Source: Fimenecus sp045532175
GTDB lineage: Bacteria > Bacillota > Clostridia > Oscillospirales > Acutalibacteraceae
DNA length: 60,830 nt
Assembly: GCA_045532175.1 (NCBI GenBank)
Contig: JAZSFK010000029.1
Span: 1 to 60,830 of the forward strand
Direction: 5' to 3'
In this document: positions 17,821-26,701 of the stretch, in pieces
Layout: every line of letters starts with the position of its first letter
Position numbering within the stretch: the first letter of the stretch is position 1
The notes under the pieces: generated by a model
The model's input: only the letters and a program-made list of their open reading frames with translations
What the model was told of the DNA's origin: nothing
The model's database searches: none
Position numbers and translations under genes: made by a program

Positions 17821-18183
17821 CTATTCTACTAAGGAAAGTGCAATTGACTTTATCTTAACTGATTTTTCGTTGATTTCACGGGAAAGTCCGTTAGCCAGGT
17901 TGTACTCGTTAATCTCGTCGGCGTACTTTGAAATATCTGCAAGTCCGTTATTTATTTTCTCAAGTTTTTTTGAGAATTTGAGTTTGGACTCCATATCAAA
18001 TAAAAGGGCTTCTGCTCTTTTAATTGCATCTCGCACTCCCTGACGGGTAATTCCCTCATTTTCTGCGATTTCGGAAAGAGAAAGGTCGTCATTGTAGTAA
18101 AAGTTAAGATAATCACGTTGCTTGACAGTTAAAACTTCACCGTACAAGTCAAGAAGCATTGTGATTTCAATACTGTTTGCCAC
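17821..18183 (-). CDS. ylxM: YlxM-family SRP-associated helix-turn-helix protein
   Basis: About 120 residues. The N-terminal two-thirds form a sigma-70 region 4-like helix-turn-helix (LTVKQRDYLNFYYNDDLSLS, then EIAENEGITRQGVRDAIKRA), as in B. subtilis YlxM and Streptococcus YlxM, which modulates SRP. The C-terminus is helical. GTG 18183 aligns with the family start; a GTG at 18192 sits too close to the AAAGGA. First gene of the SRP operon. Confidence 0.9.
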   Translation of the reverse strand: MANSIEITMLLDLYGEVLTVKQRDYLNFYYNDDLSLSEIAENEGITRQGVRDAIKRAEALLFDMESKLKFSKKLEKINNGLADISKYADEINEYNLANGLSREINEKSVKIKSIALSLVE

Positions 18184-18215
18184 AAAAAACACCGTCCTTT
18201 CAATAAAAATAAAAT

Positions 18216-18278
18216 CGCTCTGTAAAGCATAATCACTTTACAGAACGACATTATACTAAATAACTATATATTTGTCAA
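18216..18278 (-). promoter_or_regulatory. SRP-operon promoter with leader hairpin
   Basis: Perfect consensus TTGACA (18273-18278), 17-bp spacer, TATAAT (18250-18255) on the minus strand. The transcript would begin at about 18244, straight into a hairpin CTGTAAAG / CTTTACAG (18220-18243) followed by a T-rich stretch. The leader could attenuate or protect the mRNA 5' end. Confidence 0.75.
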
Positions 18279-18285
18279 GAGTTTT

Positions 18286-18606
18286 TTAGTTGATTTCGCT
18301 CCAATTTATATTAGGAACTTTTTCACCGTCAGTTGCACCGCCAACATAGAAGCCACCTTCACCGTCTTCTTTTTGAGCAGGCATATTGTATGCATCTTCA
18401 GGAGAAATGTTAAAGCCCTGCTCATCAACAAGGTAAACCTTTTCGCCGTCCTTATTGAAAACATAAGCACCTTTTTCGTCAACATTTGTTGTGATTTCAG
18501 CTTCAGTTGATGGTGCCGGTTGCTCCTCTTCATCTTTATTACAAGCAACAAAGAGCATTGAAATAGCAAGAATTGCAACTGCGACAAAAATTATTTTTTT
18601 ATTCAT
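18286..18606 (-). CDS. Small secreted lipoprotein, function unknown
   Basis: About 106 residues. Signal peptide MNKKIIFVAVAILAISMLFV followed by a Cys at residue 22, a plausible lipobox (LFVAC) for lipid anchoring. The mature part is acidic, with EEEQPAPSTEAE near the start and a GFYVGGATDGEKVPNINWSE end. Not recognised as a named family. Monocistronic with its own promoter. Confidence 0.7.
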   Translation of the reverse strand: MNKKIIFVAVAILAISMLFVACNKDEEEQPAPSTEAEITTNVDEKGAYVFNKDGEKVYLVDEQGFNISPEDAYNMPAQKEDGEGGFYVGGATDGEKVPNINWSEIN

Positions 18607-18644
18607 ACAGCAAAACATCCCTTCGTTTTGATTTTGTTATACTC

Positions 18645-18673
18645 ATTTTACCATATCAGGTGCAGAATTGCAA
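18645..18673 (-). promoter_or_regulatory. Promoter of the lipoprotein gene
   Basis: Minus strand TTGCAA (18668-18673), 17-bp spacer, TAAAAT (18645-18650), about 40 bp upstream of the start. Confidence 0.6.
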
Positions 18674-18676
18674 TAA

Positions 18677-21070
18677 TTATTTCAATTGTGCAATAGTTAC
18701 GCCTTCTTCACCCTCGCCAAAGGTTCCCACACGGAAGGTTCTGATATTAGGATGCTTACGGAGATATACGTGAATACCTTTTCTTAAAGCTCCCGTACCC
18801 TTACCGTGGATAATTGTGATTTCATTAAGTCCTGTTCGAAGAACACCGTCAATGAATTTATCAAGGTCAAGCATTGCTTCTTCAACGGTTGTACCACGCA
18901 AATCAATGCTTGAATTTGAAGATGCAGTTGCTTTTGATGAGCCTGTGTGGACTGTTCTCATTCCGCCTGTTTGCTTTTTAGGTTGCTTCTGTCCGCCAAT
19001 TAAACGAATATCTGATATATCGGCTTTCATCTTAATCATACCTGACTGAACCTGAACTGTTTTTTTCTTTTCATCAACGGACACAACTTCTGCTTCACCG
19101 CCAAGGGTTTTAACAAAAACTCTGTCACCTGTTTTTAATGGTCTTGGCAAAGTATAATCTCCGTCTTCGTTTTCAAGAGAATTAGTGATTTCGTCCATTT
19201 TATCGAGCTGACGTCCCATAGCCGCTTTGGCCTTACGGGCAATCTCCTGCAGGTTCTTTTCTTTTGCCTGTTCTTTTTTAAGCTGTTCGATTTCAAGAAG
19301 CAAGGAATTACCTGCACGACGGGCATTTTCAACTATTCTTTCGGCTTCCTGCTTTGCTCGTGCAATTTCTTTTTCGCTTTGAGCCTTGGCTTTTTCCAAT
19401 GCTTTTTCTGCATTTTCTTTTTGACGAAGAATATTTATTTTTTCTTCTTCTAATTTCTGCTTATCATCTTCAAGGGCTTTTCTTGCAGTTTCAAGAGTGT
19501 CAACAGCATCTTCAAAACGAGTATCCTCTTCGGAAATAAGTGCCTTTGCAAAATCAGTTATACTTTCGTCAATTCCAAGACGTCCTGCAATAGCCAAAGC
19601 ATTTGAACGACCGGGCATACCTATTAAAAGACGATAAGTCGGTCGGAGTGTTGCAACATCAAATTCGCAACATCCGTTTTCTACTCTGTCTGTTTTAAGT
19701 GCATATTCTTTAAGTTCGGAATAATGGGTTGTTGATGCAATTTTTGCACCCTTTTGTCTTAAATTTTCAAGGATTGCAACAGCGAGTGCAGCACCTTCAA
19801 TTGGGTCAGTACCTGCACCCAACTCGTCAATAAGAACCAAGCTTCTGTCATCGGCTTTTTTGAGAATACCAACTATTGTTGACATATGGGCAGAGAAAGT
19901 TGAAAGAGACTGCTCAATGCTCTGTTCGTCACCGATATCGGCAAGGACATTGTCGAAAACGGAGATTTTACTGTTATCGGTAACCGGCAACATAAGTCCG
20001 CATTCTGCCATAAGTGTCAAAAGGCCGATAGTTTTAATTGAAACTGTTTTACCACCTGTATTTGCACCGGTTATTACAAGGGAATCGAAATCCATTCCAA
20101 GTGAAATATCAACCGGCACAACTTTTTTGGGGTCAATAAGAGGGTGACGAGCTTTTTTAAGTAGTATTTCACCATCATTATTAAGAATCGGGCGACTTGC
20201 TTTCATTTTATAAGCAAGATGAGCCTTTGCGAAATGCAAGTCAAGCATAACCGCTGATTCAAAGCTTATTTTAATTGTATCCTCAAACTCGCCTGCCATT
20301 TGAGAAAGTTCTGCTAAAATTCTTTCGATTTCGTCCTGCTCACGACTTTCAAGGACTTTAATTTCATTGTTTGCTTCAACAACCGCAGCAGGCTCAATAA
20401 ACACAGTTGCTCCGCTACCCGATGTATCATGCACCATACCTGCAACTTCGCCACGGTTTTCGGCTTTTACAGGCACAACGAAACGACCGTTACGCTGTGT
20501 GATAATTCCGTCACGAAGAATTTTTGAATAATGTGAGGAATGAATCATGTGGTCAAGCTGTTCACGGATTTTGTTTTCATAATGACGTTTTTTACGTCTT
20601 ATTTCTTTAAGCTCAGGTGAAGCATTATCGCTGATTTCTGTTTCACTTATAATTGCATTTGTAATTTTGTCCTCAAGGTATTTATTGGGATAAAGTGAAT
20701 TGAATAAATCATCAAGGCTTGTCTGCATACCTGCACACTTATCGTGCCAGGTGAGAATTCCACGAATGATTTTCAGTGTTGTTGCGATTTTTAAAAGTTC
20801 ACCTGCAGAAAGTGAACCGCCTGCACTGGCACGGCTCAATGCGTTATTGACATTCTGCAGACCACCAAATGACGGAGCACCGAATTTGGCAATAAATATG
20901 TAAGCCGCTTCGGTTTTGTCAAGCAACTCTAATGCCTCAAAATAGTCGGACACAGGCTTAATTTCAAGTGCCTTTTCCTTTGCATCGGCACTGCTTGCCG
21001 TATCGGAAAGCATTTTGAGTATTTTATCAAGTTCTAATGAAGCATAATGCTTATTTATGTTTGTATCCAT
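18677..21070 (-). CDS. mutS2: MutS2 family ATPase/endonuclease
   Basis: About 797 residues. Helical clamp (1-310), ATPase core with Walker A GANTGGKT, DELGAGTDP (Walker B region) and STHYSELKEYA, a long coiled coil (about 500-620), a KOW-like segment and a C-terminal Smr nuclease domain (IIHGKGTGALRKGI). It lacks the mismatch-recognition domain of MutS. In B. subtilis MutS2 rescues collided ribosomes; in others it limits recombination. ATG 21070 with AAAGGAG is chosen over GTG 21094. Downstream of recO across hairpin element A. Confidence 0.95.
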   Translation of the reverse strand: MDTNINKHYASLELDKILKMLSDTASSADAKEKALEIKPVSDYFEALELLDKTEAAYIFIAKFGAPSFGGLQNVNNALSRASAGGSLSAGELLKIATTLKIIRGILTWHDKCAGMQTSLDDLFNSLYPNKYLEDKITNAIISETEISDNASPELKEIRRKKRHYENKIREQLDHMIHSSHYSKILRDGIITQRNGRFVVPVKAENRGEVAGMVHDTSGSGATVFIEPAAVVEANNEIKVLESREQDEIERILAELSQMAGEFEDTIKISFESAVMLDLHFAKAHLAYKMKASRPILNNDGEILLKKARHPLIDPKKVVPVDISLGMDFDSLVITGANTGGKTVSIKTIGLLTLMAECGLMLPVTDNSKISVFDNVLADIGDEQSIEQSLSTFSAHMSTIVGILKKADDRSLVLIDELGAGTDPIEGAALAVAILENLRQKGAKIASTTHYSELKEYALKTDRVENGCCEFDVATLRPTYRLLIGMPGRSNALAIAGRLGIDESITDFAKALISEEDTRFEDAVDTLETARKALEDDKQKLEEEKINILRQKENAEKALEKAKAQSEKEIARAKQEAERIVENARRAGNSLLLEIEQLKKEQAKEKNLQEIARKAKAAMGRQLDKMDEITNSLENEDGDYTLPRPLKTGDRVFVKTLGGEAEVVSVDEKKKTVQVQSGMIKMKADISDIRLIGGQKQPKKQTGGMRTVHTGSSKATASSNSSIDLRGTTVEEAMLDLDKFIDGVLRTGLNEITIIHGKGTGALRKGIHVYLRKHPNIRTFRVGTFGEGEEGVTIAQLK

Positions 21071-21100
21071 TTTTATGACTACTCCTTTCGTCACAAAATA

Positions 21101-21206
21101 AGTTTGAAAGAAAATTGTTCACAGTGCTGTTTTGAAGTGAGTGGTGCTGTACTTTTGTGTACCGCCCCGAACGAAAAGTAGTGCTGTGGGCGATTTTACT
21201 CAAACT
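21101..21206. repeat. Hairpin element A (about 106 bp)
   Basis: Ends in AGTTTGA / TCAAACT and folds into two imperfect arms of about 45 bp with loop GTACTTTTGTGTAC. The recO stop codon lies inside its right end. Arms are nearly the same as element B at 23531 while the loop differs. No ORF inside. Confidence 0.8.
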
Positions 21207-21940
21207 TGTATGCTTTTATAGAATTCTAATGTTTTGAAGTTTCTTTGTAGTTTAGAAAGTAAATATTTTTCTGTTATATATGATAAATCAGGTAAGGCTT
21301 GTTCTTCCATTTTGAATGAATAGATTTTCTCAAAATCGGAAAACGCTATGTGACGAAGTGCCTTGATAAGACCTATATCAAGGGGAAAAAGCATACTGTC
21401 TGACATACAGTTTTCACAATAAAGAAGTCCGTCCTCCACATCAAAATACATAGTATCTGTTTCGTATTCTCCACATCTGTCGCAAGCCACAAGGTTCGGC
21501 ATATAACCGGCAATACACATAAGCCTTAATTCTGTTATTGCCTTAACCTGTTCTATTGGCATTTTCCCTTTTGCGAGAAAATAAAGTGAATTTAGAATAA
21601 GTCGCAAATATTCTTCAGCAGGTTCATCCTCCTGCACCAATGTGATTACGAGTTCGGAGAAATACTGTGCCAACGAGAGTTTTTCCAAATCATTACGCAG
21701 TTCAAAGAAAAGTTCAATGGGCTCTGCCTCATCAATTATGTAGCTTTCTTTCGTTTTATACAAGCATAATTTTGAAAAACAGAACATTCCTGTTGAACTG
21801 TTTTTGCGATTATTAACTGATTTTGCCCCTCTTACAAATGCACGTACAAGCCCGTTGTGGCGTGTAAGCACCGTAACGAGCTTGTCTTTTTCACCAATAT
21901 TCTGTTCTTTGAGTATCAGACCGTCCGTATTCGTCCTCAT
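21200..21940 (-). CDS. recO: DNA repair protein RecO
   Basis: About 246 residues. N-terminal OB fold (MRTNTDGLILKEQNIGEKDK) and a C-terminal helical domain with a four-Cys zinc site (CDRCGE...LLYCENC). Loads RecA onto SSB-coated ssDNA with RecR. ATG 21940 follows GGAGAAACTGACT. Its start overlaps the yqzL-like gene by 50 bases, so it is translationally linked to it. Confidence 0.93.
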   Translation of the reverse strand: MRTNTDGLILKEQNIGEKDKLVTVLTRHNGLVRAFVRGAKSVNNRKNSSTGMFCFSKLCLYKTKESYIIDEAEPIELFFELRNDLEKLSLAQYFSELVITLVQEDEPAEEYLRLILNSLYFLAKGKMPIEQVKAITELRLMCIAGYMPNLVACDRCGEYETDTMYFDVEDGLLYCENCMSDSMLFPLDIGLIKALRHIAFSDFEKIYSFKMEEQALPDLSYITEKYLLSKLQRNFKTLEFYKSIQV

Positions 21941-22058
21941 AGTCAGTTTCTCCGTCAAATAATGGTCTCTTTCTGTTTTCAAGAGTTTTCTTATACATCA
22001 AATAATCTTCCACACTACCACTCTCTGTAAATCTGCTCCATATTGCCATACTGTCCAA
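21891..22058 (-). CDS. yqzL: YqzL-like small protein
   Basis: A 55-residue ORF too short for most gene finders: MDSMAIWSRFTESGSVEDYL, then MYKKTLENRKRP and an acidic tail. The W-S-x-F-x-x-[ST]-G-[NS]-[IV]-x-x-Y-L pattern is that of B. subtilis YqzL, which sits in the same place between era and recO. TTG 22058 has AGGTGAT at good spacing. The last 50 bases overlap recO in another frame. Function unknown. Confidence 0.75.
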   Translation of the reverse strand: MDSMAIWSRFTESGSVEDYLMYKKTLENRKRPLFDGETDYEDEYGRSDTQRTEYW

Positions 22059-22133
22059 GCTAATCACCTACCATTAGTAATTTGCCTCGGCCGGTAGAAA
22101 ATATAAGTGGTAAAATTAAAAAGATTTGGTAAA

Positions 22134-23027
22134 TTAATCTAATCCGAAATTGTGAATAAGTCCTTCGCGGTTTCTCCAACCTTCTTTAACCTTTACCCAG
22201 CATTGAAGATTGATTTTACAGTCAAAAAAGTTTTCCATATCCTGACGTGCATAGGTAGAAATCTTTTTAAGCATTGCTCCGCCTTTGCCGATAATTATTC
22301 CCTTATGACTGTCTCTTTCACAGAAAATTGTGGCCTCAACGTCCATAATTCCGTCACTTCGCTCACGCATTTTTTCAATGCTGACTGCTGTACCGTGGGG
22401 AATTTCTTTATCCAAAAGTCTTAACATCTTTTCACGGATAATTTCACCTGCAAGAACCCTTTCAGGTTGGTCTGTGAGAGTATCATCTGGGAAGAAATGT
22501 TCGGATTCGAATGCAAGTTTTTTAAGTTCGTCCAAAAGAAGGTCAATTCCGTTACCTGTTTGTGCAGAAACAGGGACAATTGCCTCAAAATCATAATGCT
22601 CTGTCATTTCCGCAATTCGGGATATAAGGTTTTCTTTTTCCTTTACCGTATCAATTTTATTGATTGCAAGAATTGCGGGGTTTTTACCTTTTTTAATTTT
22701 CTCAAGGAGTTCAAGCTCGGCAGGATTAAGTTCTCCTTCAGGCTCAACAACGAGAAGACAGGCATCAACGCCCTCAATACTATCGCTTACTGCTTTAACC
22801 ATTTTTTCACCAAGCTTTGTTTTAGGCTTATGGAAACCCGGTGTATCAGTAAATACCAACTGAATATTATCGTCAGTTGTGAGTACTCCCATAATTCTTG
22901 TACGTGTTGTCTGTGGCTTTGAAGAAACAATTGCGATTTTTGTTCCTAAAAGCTTATTAAGGATTGAGGATTTGCCAACATTGGCTTTTCCCACAATTGC
23001 AATAAATGCAGTTTTTGGTGTATTCAT
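22134..23027 (-). CDS. era: GTPase Era
   Basis: 297 residues. GTPase domain with GKANVGKSS (G1), DTPG (G3), NKID (G4) and a C-terminal KH domain (GKGGAMLKKISTYARQDMEN). Binds the 3' end of 16S rRNA during 30S maturation and links it to growth. Start overlaps the dgkA stop by 4 bases. Confidence 0.97.
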   Translation of the reverse strand: MNTPKTAFIAIVGKANVGKSSILNKLLGTKIAIVSSKPQTTRTRIMGVLTTDDNIQLVFTDTPGFHKPKTKLGEKMVKAVSDSIEGVDACLLVVEPEGELNPAELELLEKIKKGKNPAILAINKIDTVKEKENLISRIAEMTEHYDFEAIVPVSAQTGNGIDLLLDELKKLAFESEHFFPDDTLTDQPERVLAGEIIREKMLRLLDKEIPHGTAVSIEKMRERSDGIMDVEATIFCERDSHKGIIIGKGGAMLKKISTYARQDMENFFDCKINLQCWVKVKEGWRNREGLIHNFGLD

Positions 23028-23500
23028 TTATTTTTCCCCTTTTTTCCAAATCCGAAAAATATAAATATTATGTCTAAAACCAATGAGATAATGAACAAAA
23101 CTAATGCCCATAAATTATCTGCAAAGTATTGGAATAACTGACTGAATGCCTCGGGTTGCCACATAATTACAATTCCTGCCAGCACAGCAAAAATGGTAAA
23201 TACAAGCACAGCACCTGCTGCACAGTCCTTTGCGATTCTGCCAAATTCCGTATATTCTTTCCCGTGCAAGTCCACCGCTGCTTCAATCGAGGTATTAATA
23301 AGTTCCGAACCCATCACAAGTCCGCAGGCAATAAAGAGAATTGCAAATTGTGTTCTTGTGATTTCAAAAAAATCAAAGGCACAAAGAAAGAAGAACATAT
23401 ACAAAAAGCAGGAGATATGTATTCTCATATTTCGCTCGGTCTTGATTGCAGTAAAAATCCCCTGAAATGCATAACCGAAACTTTTAATAAGGTCTTTCAC
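23024..23500 (-). CDS. dgkA: Diacylglycerol/undecaprenol kinase
   Basis: 158 residues, small integral-membrane kinase with helices near 30-50, 53-75, 95-115 and 125-150. Catalytic stretch SELINTSIEAAVDLHGKEYT with the Glu and Asn of the family. Firmicutes homologues phosphorylate undecaprenol for the wall carrier pool. The last helix and basic tail make it longer than B. subtilis DgkA. cdd, found here in Bacillus, is absent. Confidence 0.93.
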   Translation of the reverse strand: MKDLIKSFGYAFQGIFTAIKTERNMRIHISCFLYMFFFLCAFDFFEITRTQFAILFIACGLVMGSELINTSIEAAVDLHGKEYTEFGRIAKDCAAGAVLVFTIFAVLAGIVIMWQPEAFSQLFQYFADNLWALVLFIISLVLDIIFIFFGFGKKGKNK

Positions 23501-23530
23501 AATTATTAATCATTCCTTATTTAGATTTTT

Positions 23531-23632
23531 AGTTTGAAAGAAAATTGTTCATAGTGCATTTTGAAACGAGTGGTGCCGTATATAGATACTGCCCCGAGTA
23601 AAAAATGTGCTATGGGCAATTTTACTCAAACT
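23531..23632. repeat. Hairpin element B (about 102 bp)
   Basis: Same terminal sequence and arms as element A (21101-21206), but the loop is GTATATAGATACT, shared with element C (54460-54563). The ybeY stop codon lies in its right end. Confidence 0.8.
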
Positions 23633-24137
23633 ATTCTCCGTCGAAATAGTAACTTCCGTTACGTTTGAGTCCTATATTAGTAAGTACCGCTTCTTCCTTT
23701 TCTCTCATCTGTACTGCCTCAAGTCCGCCGTTTTCGTGGTCGTAGCCTAAAAGATGAAGAAGTGAATGTACTGTTAAAAAGCCAATTTCTCTTTGAAGAG
23801 TATGTCCGTATTTTTCAGCCTGTTCATAAGCGTGTTCAATGGAAATAATGATATCACCAAGGATTTTTGCCCCTGTGTCATAATTTATATCATACTCACC
23901 ATTTTCGCCCATTGGAAATGAAAGAACATCCGTGCTTCTGTCAATCCCGCGGTGCTTAAGATTAAGCTCGTGGATAGTTTCGTCATCAACCAAGGAAACG
24001 CTGATTTCTGCCAGGTCGGTAAATCCCTCGTGAACCAACACCGCCTTACAGCAACGACGTATAAGCATTCTGACTCCTGTCGGAATTTTCATCACATTCT
24101 GTTTATTGTCAATTATAACTCTTAATTTTTCATTCAT
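23631..24137 (-). CDS. ybeY: Endoribonuclease YbeY
   Basis: 168 residues. Zinc site HSLLHLLGYDH, preceded by STDVLSFPMGE and LGDIIIS. Matures the 3' end of 16S rRNA and takes part in ribosome quality control with Era. Overlaps phoH by 4 bases. Confidence 0.96.
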   Translation of the reverse strand: MNEKLRVIIDNKQNVMKIPTGVRMLIRRCCKAVLVHEGFTDLAEISVSLVDDETIHELNLKHRGIDRSTDVLSFPMGENGEYDINYDTGAKILGDIIISIEHAYEQAEKYGHTLQREIGFLTVHSLLHLLGYDHENGGLEAVQMREKEEAVLTNIGLKRNGSYYFDGE

Positions 24138-25096
24138 TTGTTTTTCCTCGCTTCCTGTCTTTCATAAGCCTTAATAATATCCTGAACAAGACGGTGTCTG
24201 ACCACATCTTTCTCCGTGAATATATTTATAGCAATATCGTCAATTCCTTTAAGAATCTTCATAGCTTCAACAAGTCCTGATTTTTTACCGTCGGGCAGGT
24301 CTATCTGTGTAATATCACCTGTTACAACAATTTTGGAATTAAAGCCCAGACGTGTCAGGAACATTTTCATCTGTTCCCTTGTGGTGTTCTGTGCCTCGTC
24401 AAGGATAATAAAACTGTCGTCGAGAGTACGTCCGCGCATATATGCAAGTGGTGCTACCTCAATACTGCCTCTTTCCTGATAACGCTGAAAGCTTTCCGCA
24501 CCAAGCATATCAAAAAGTGCATCATACAAAGGTCGTAAATACGGGTCAACCTTCTGTTGCAAATCGCCCGGCAAAAAGCCCAATTTTTCACCTGCTTCAA
24601 CTGCAGGGCGGGTTAAAATAATACGATTAACCTCTTTTGCACGGAAGGCATTTACTGCCATTGCAACTGCAAGGTAGGTTTTACCCGTACCCGCAGGACC
24701 TGCACCAAGGGTTATTGTATTATTCTTTATACATTCAAGATATTTTTTCTGTCCGAGTGTTTTAGGCTTAATAGGTTTACCCTTTGCAGTAATGCAGACA
24801 CAGTCCCCCGTCATTTCACAAAGCTTGTCCTCATTACCCTCATTAACGAGGGAAAGTACATAACGGACATTCTGTTCAGACAGCGCTTCACCACGGTTAA
24901 TAAGAGTTAAAAGTCCGTTGATTGCTCTTACTGCCTTGGAAACATTTTCAGCTTCCCCGTTAACTTTAATTTCCGAGCCACGGCTTATAACCTTTACGTT
25001 ATACTGTGATTCAATAAGTCTTATATTTTCATCAAAGCTACCAAACAAGCTGACTGTCTGTTCCATTCTGTCAACATTAATTACCTGTTCGAACAA
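24134..25096 (-). CDS. phoH: PhoH-like ATPase
   Basis: 320 residues. N-terminal small domain, then the ATPase: GPAGTGKTYLAVAMAV (Walker A), FIILDEAQNTTREQMKMFLT (Walker B) and VVTGDITQIDLP. Related to the N-terminal helicase half of RNA-handling PhoH2 proteins; usually found with ybeY and thought to act in RNA metabolism. Start is TTG 25096 with AAGGTG 7 bases upstream. Confidence 0.95.
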   Translation of the reverse strand: MFEQVINVDRMEQTVSLFGSFDENIRLIESQYNVKVISRGSEIKVNGEAENVSKAVRAINGLLTLINRGEALSEQNVRYVLSLVNEGNEDKLCEMTGDCVCITAKGKPIKPKTLGQKKYLECIKNNTITLGAGPAGTGKTYLAVAMAVNAFRAKEVNRIILTRPAVEAGEKLGFLPGDLQQKVDPYLRPLYDALFDMLGAESFQRYQERGSIEVAPLAYMRGRTLDDSFIILDEAQNTTREQMKMFLTRLGFNSKIVVTGDITQIDLPDGKKSGLVEAMKILKGIDDIAINIFTEKDVVRHRLVQDIIKAYERQEARKNK

Positions 25097-25153
25097 CCTA
25101 TTTCACCTTCTCAAAACAAAATTGTCTATATTTAATTTATTTTAACATACTTT

Positions 25154-26335
25154 TCATGTGTTGTCATCACTTTTTTCAACATAAATTTCCTGTAAAACTC
25201 CTATTTCTTGCTTACAGGTAGCGTGACATTGATACATTGTGCCGTCCGGAGTGGTAACCTGTTCCAGTTCTGACTTTTCTATTTCAGAATATTTCGTTAA
25301 ATTCTTCATATAACAAGCGCTTTGGAAGAGCTTAACCTTGTTTTTTAAAGAATCGCTCGCCACGTATTTCTCTTGACTGAACTCTGCTCCGTACTCCGTT
25401 ATTATTCCCAAAGGAAGGAGTAAATCATCATTTTTTATAAATGACTTGTATTCTGTAAAAAATGCTTCGGGTACACTTCTTCCAAGGGGGATTTCAATGC
25501 CAAAAAAGAACAGTTTTTTTCTTGTCTTTTCAAATGTCTGTGCATAAAGTGAAATACCATTATCTGAAAATTCAGCGGATTTATTCACATTTGCCTTGAC
25601 ATACCCATCCGCATGGACAAGCACCTCGGTACCGTCAGCATGGGTTATTACTCCGCTTACAAGCAAATCACCCTTTGTAACAGCCCATCCCGGCTTTACC
25701 TCTTCTTTCCCGTTGAGAATATCAATACTTAAAATCACACCGTCCTCTGAGGCGATAAGATTTGTCGGTGTTTTATCATCATAAATTTCCGGTGCTTCTG
25801 TCCTTTCTCGCACTTCAATTACAACCACACTACCCTTCCTGTTTACCGCAGCCCAAGAAAGATTTTCAACTTCGCTCACAACAGTCTGTGCTATACTTTT
25901 TGCGTCGATATCAGAAATTTTTGCACCAACCTTGACACCGTGGTTTTCAAATACAGTCAGGATATAGTCGCTGTCAATAGTTTCATTTCCTATGACGGAA
26001 ACGCTCCACACAAATTGAGAAAGCGCCGTTATAACCCCTATAAAAGCCAATGCACCAACTGCAATTCCCACTCTTGATTTATTTCTTCTCAAGAAAAAGC
26101 AAAGTCCTTTTTTCTCAATGGCAGATATTTTCATACCTGATTTTTTGGCAGGTTTTTTCAATGCAAAATACCCCTGAATTGTAGTTGAAGCATAAATCAC
26201 ACCATTGACATTCTTGATGTTCCAAACAGGAATTTTTTCCCTTGTACAAAGATTTAAAAATCTGTCGGCAAAGCCACCATAAGCCTTAAAATTTATGTAA
26301 CCTAAAATATATCTAATCAACTCAATTATAAACAT
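25154..26335 (-). CDS. yqfD: Sporulation protein YqfD
   Basis: 393 residues. Begins FIIELIRYILGYINFKAYGG, has one transmembrane helix (about 88-108, VGIAVGALAFIGVITALSQF) and then a large outside domain with EVRERTEAP and KPGWAVTKGDLLVSGVI. In B. subtilis YqfD is made in the mother cell under sigma-E. Follows yqfC with a 7-base gap. Confidence 0.92.
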   Translation of the reverse strand: MFIIELIRYILGYINFKAYGGFADRFLNLCTREKIPVWNIKNVNGVIYASTTIQGYFALKKPAKKSGMKISAIEKKGLCFFLRRNKSRVGIAVGALAFIGVITALSQFVWSVSVIGNETIDSDYILTVFENHGVKVGAKISDIDAKSIAQTVVSEVENLSWAAVNRKGSVVVIEVRERTEAPEIYDDKTPTNLIASEDGVILSIDILNGKEEVKPGWAVTKGDLLVSGVITHADGTEVLVHADGYVKANVNKSAEFSDNGISLYAQTFEKTRKKLFFFGIEIPLGRSVPEAFFTEYKSFIKNDDLLLPLGIITEYGAEFSQEKYVASDSLKNKVKLFQSACYMKNLTKYSEIEKSELEQVTTPDGTMYQCHATCKQEIGVLQEIYVEKSDDNT

Positions 26336-26342
26336 AATTCAC

Positions 26343-26609
26343 CTATGATACAAAAGAAATTTCGCCAATCTGACCGTTTATTACAACAATATTATTATCG
26401 AACGAGGTTATGACAAGGGAATTGCCTGTCAGGGAGAGTAACACATCACCTAAACTTAATTTTATAAGGTTTTCCTCATATTCAACAATACCCTTACAGC
26501 CATCCACAACTATTTCACGATTACCAAGCATTTCAATTTTTGGTTCATCATGAATTATTGCAGGAATTGCAAATCTGCTCTGTCTTTTTCCTTTGGTTTT
26601 TTGACCCAT
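26343..26609 (-). CDS. yqfC: Sporulation protein YqfC
   Basis: About 88 residues, YabP/YqfC family: PKIEMLGNREIVVDGCKGIV and EYEENLIKLSLGDVLLSLTG. ATG 26609 follows GAGGTGTGCAAT. First gene of the yqfC-to-recO run, divergent from ylbJ; the 90-bp spacer has no clear sigma-A promoter, which fits sporulation-type control. Confidence 0.9.
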   Translation of the reverse strand: MGQKTKGKRQSRFAIPAIIHDEPKIEMLGNREIVVDGCKGIVEYEENLIKLSLGDVLLSLTGNSLVITSFDNNIVVINGQIGEISFVS

Positions 26610-26701
26610 ATTGCACACCTCACTCATAAAATTATATGAATGACCTTACAAAAAATTCATTATTGATTATTATTTGAAATATATTTTATCAGGTGTTGAA
26701 T

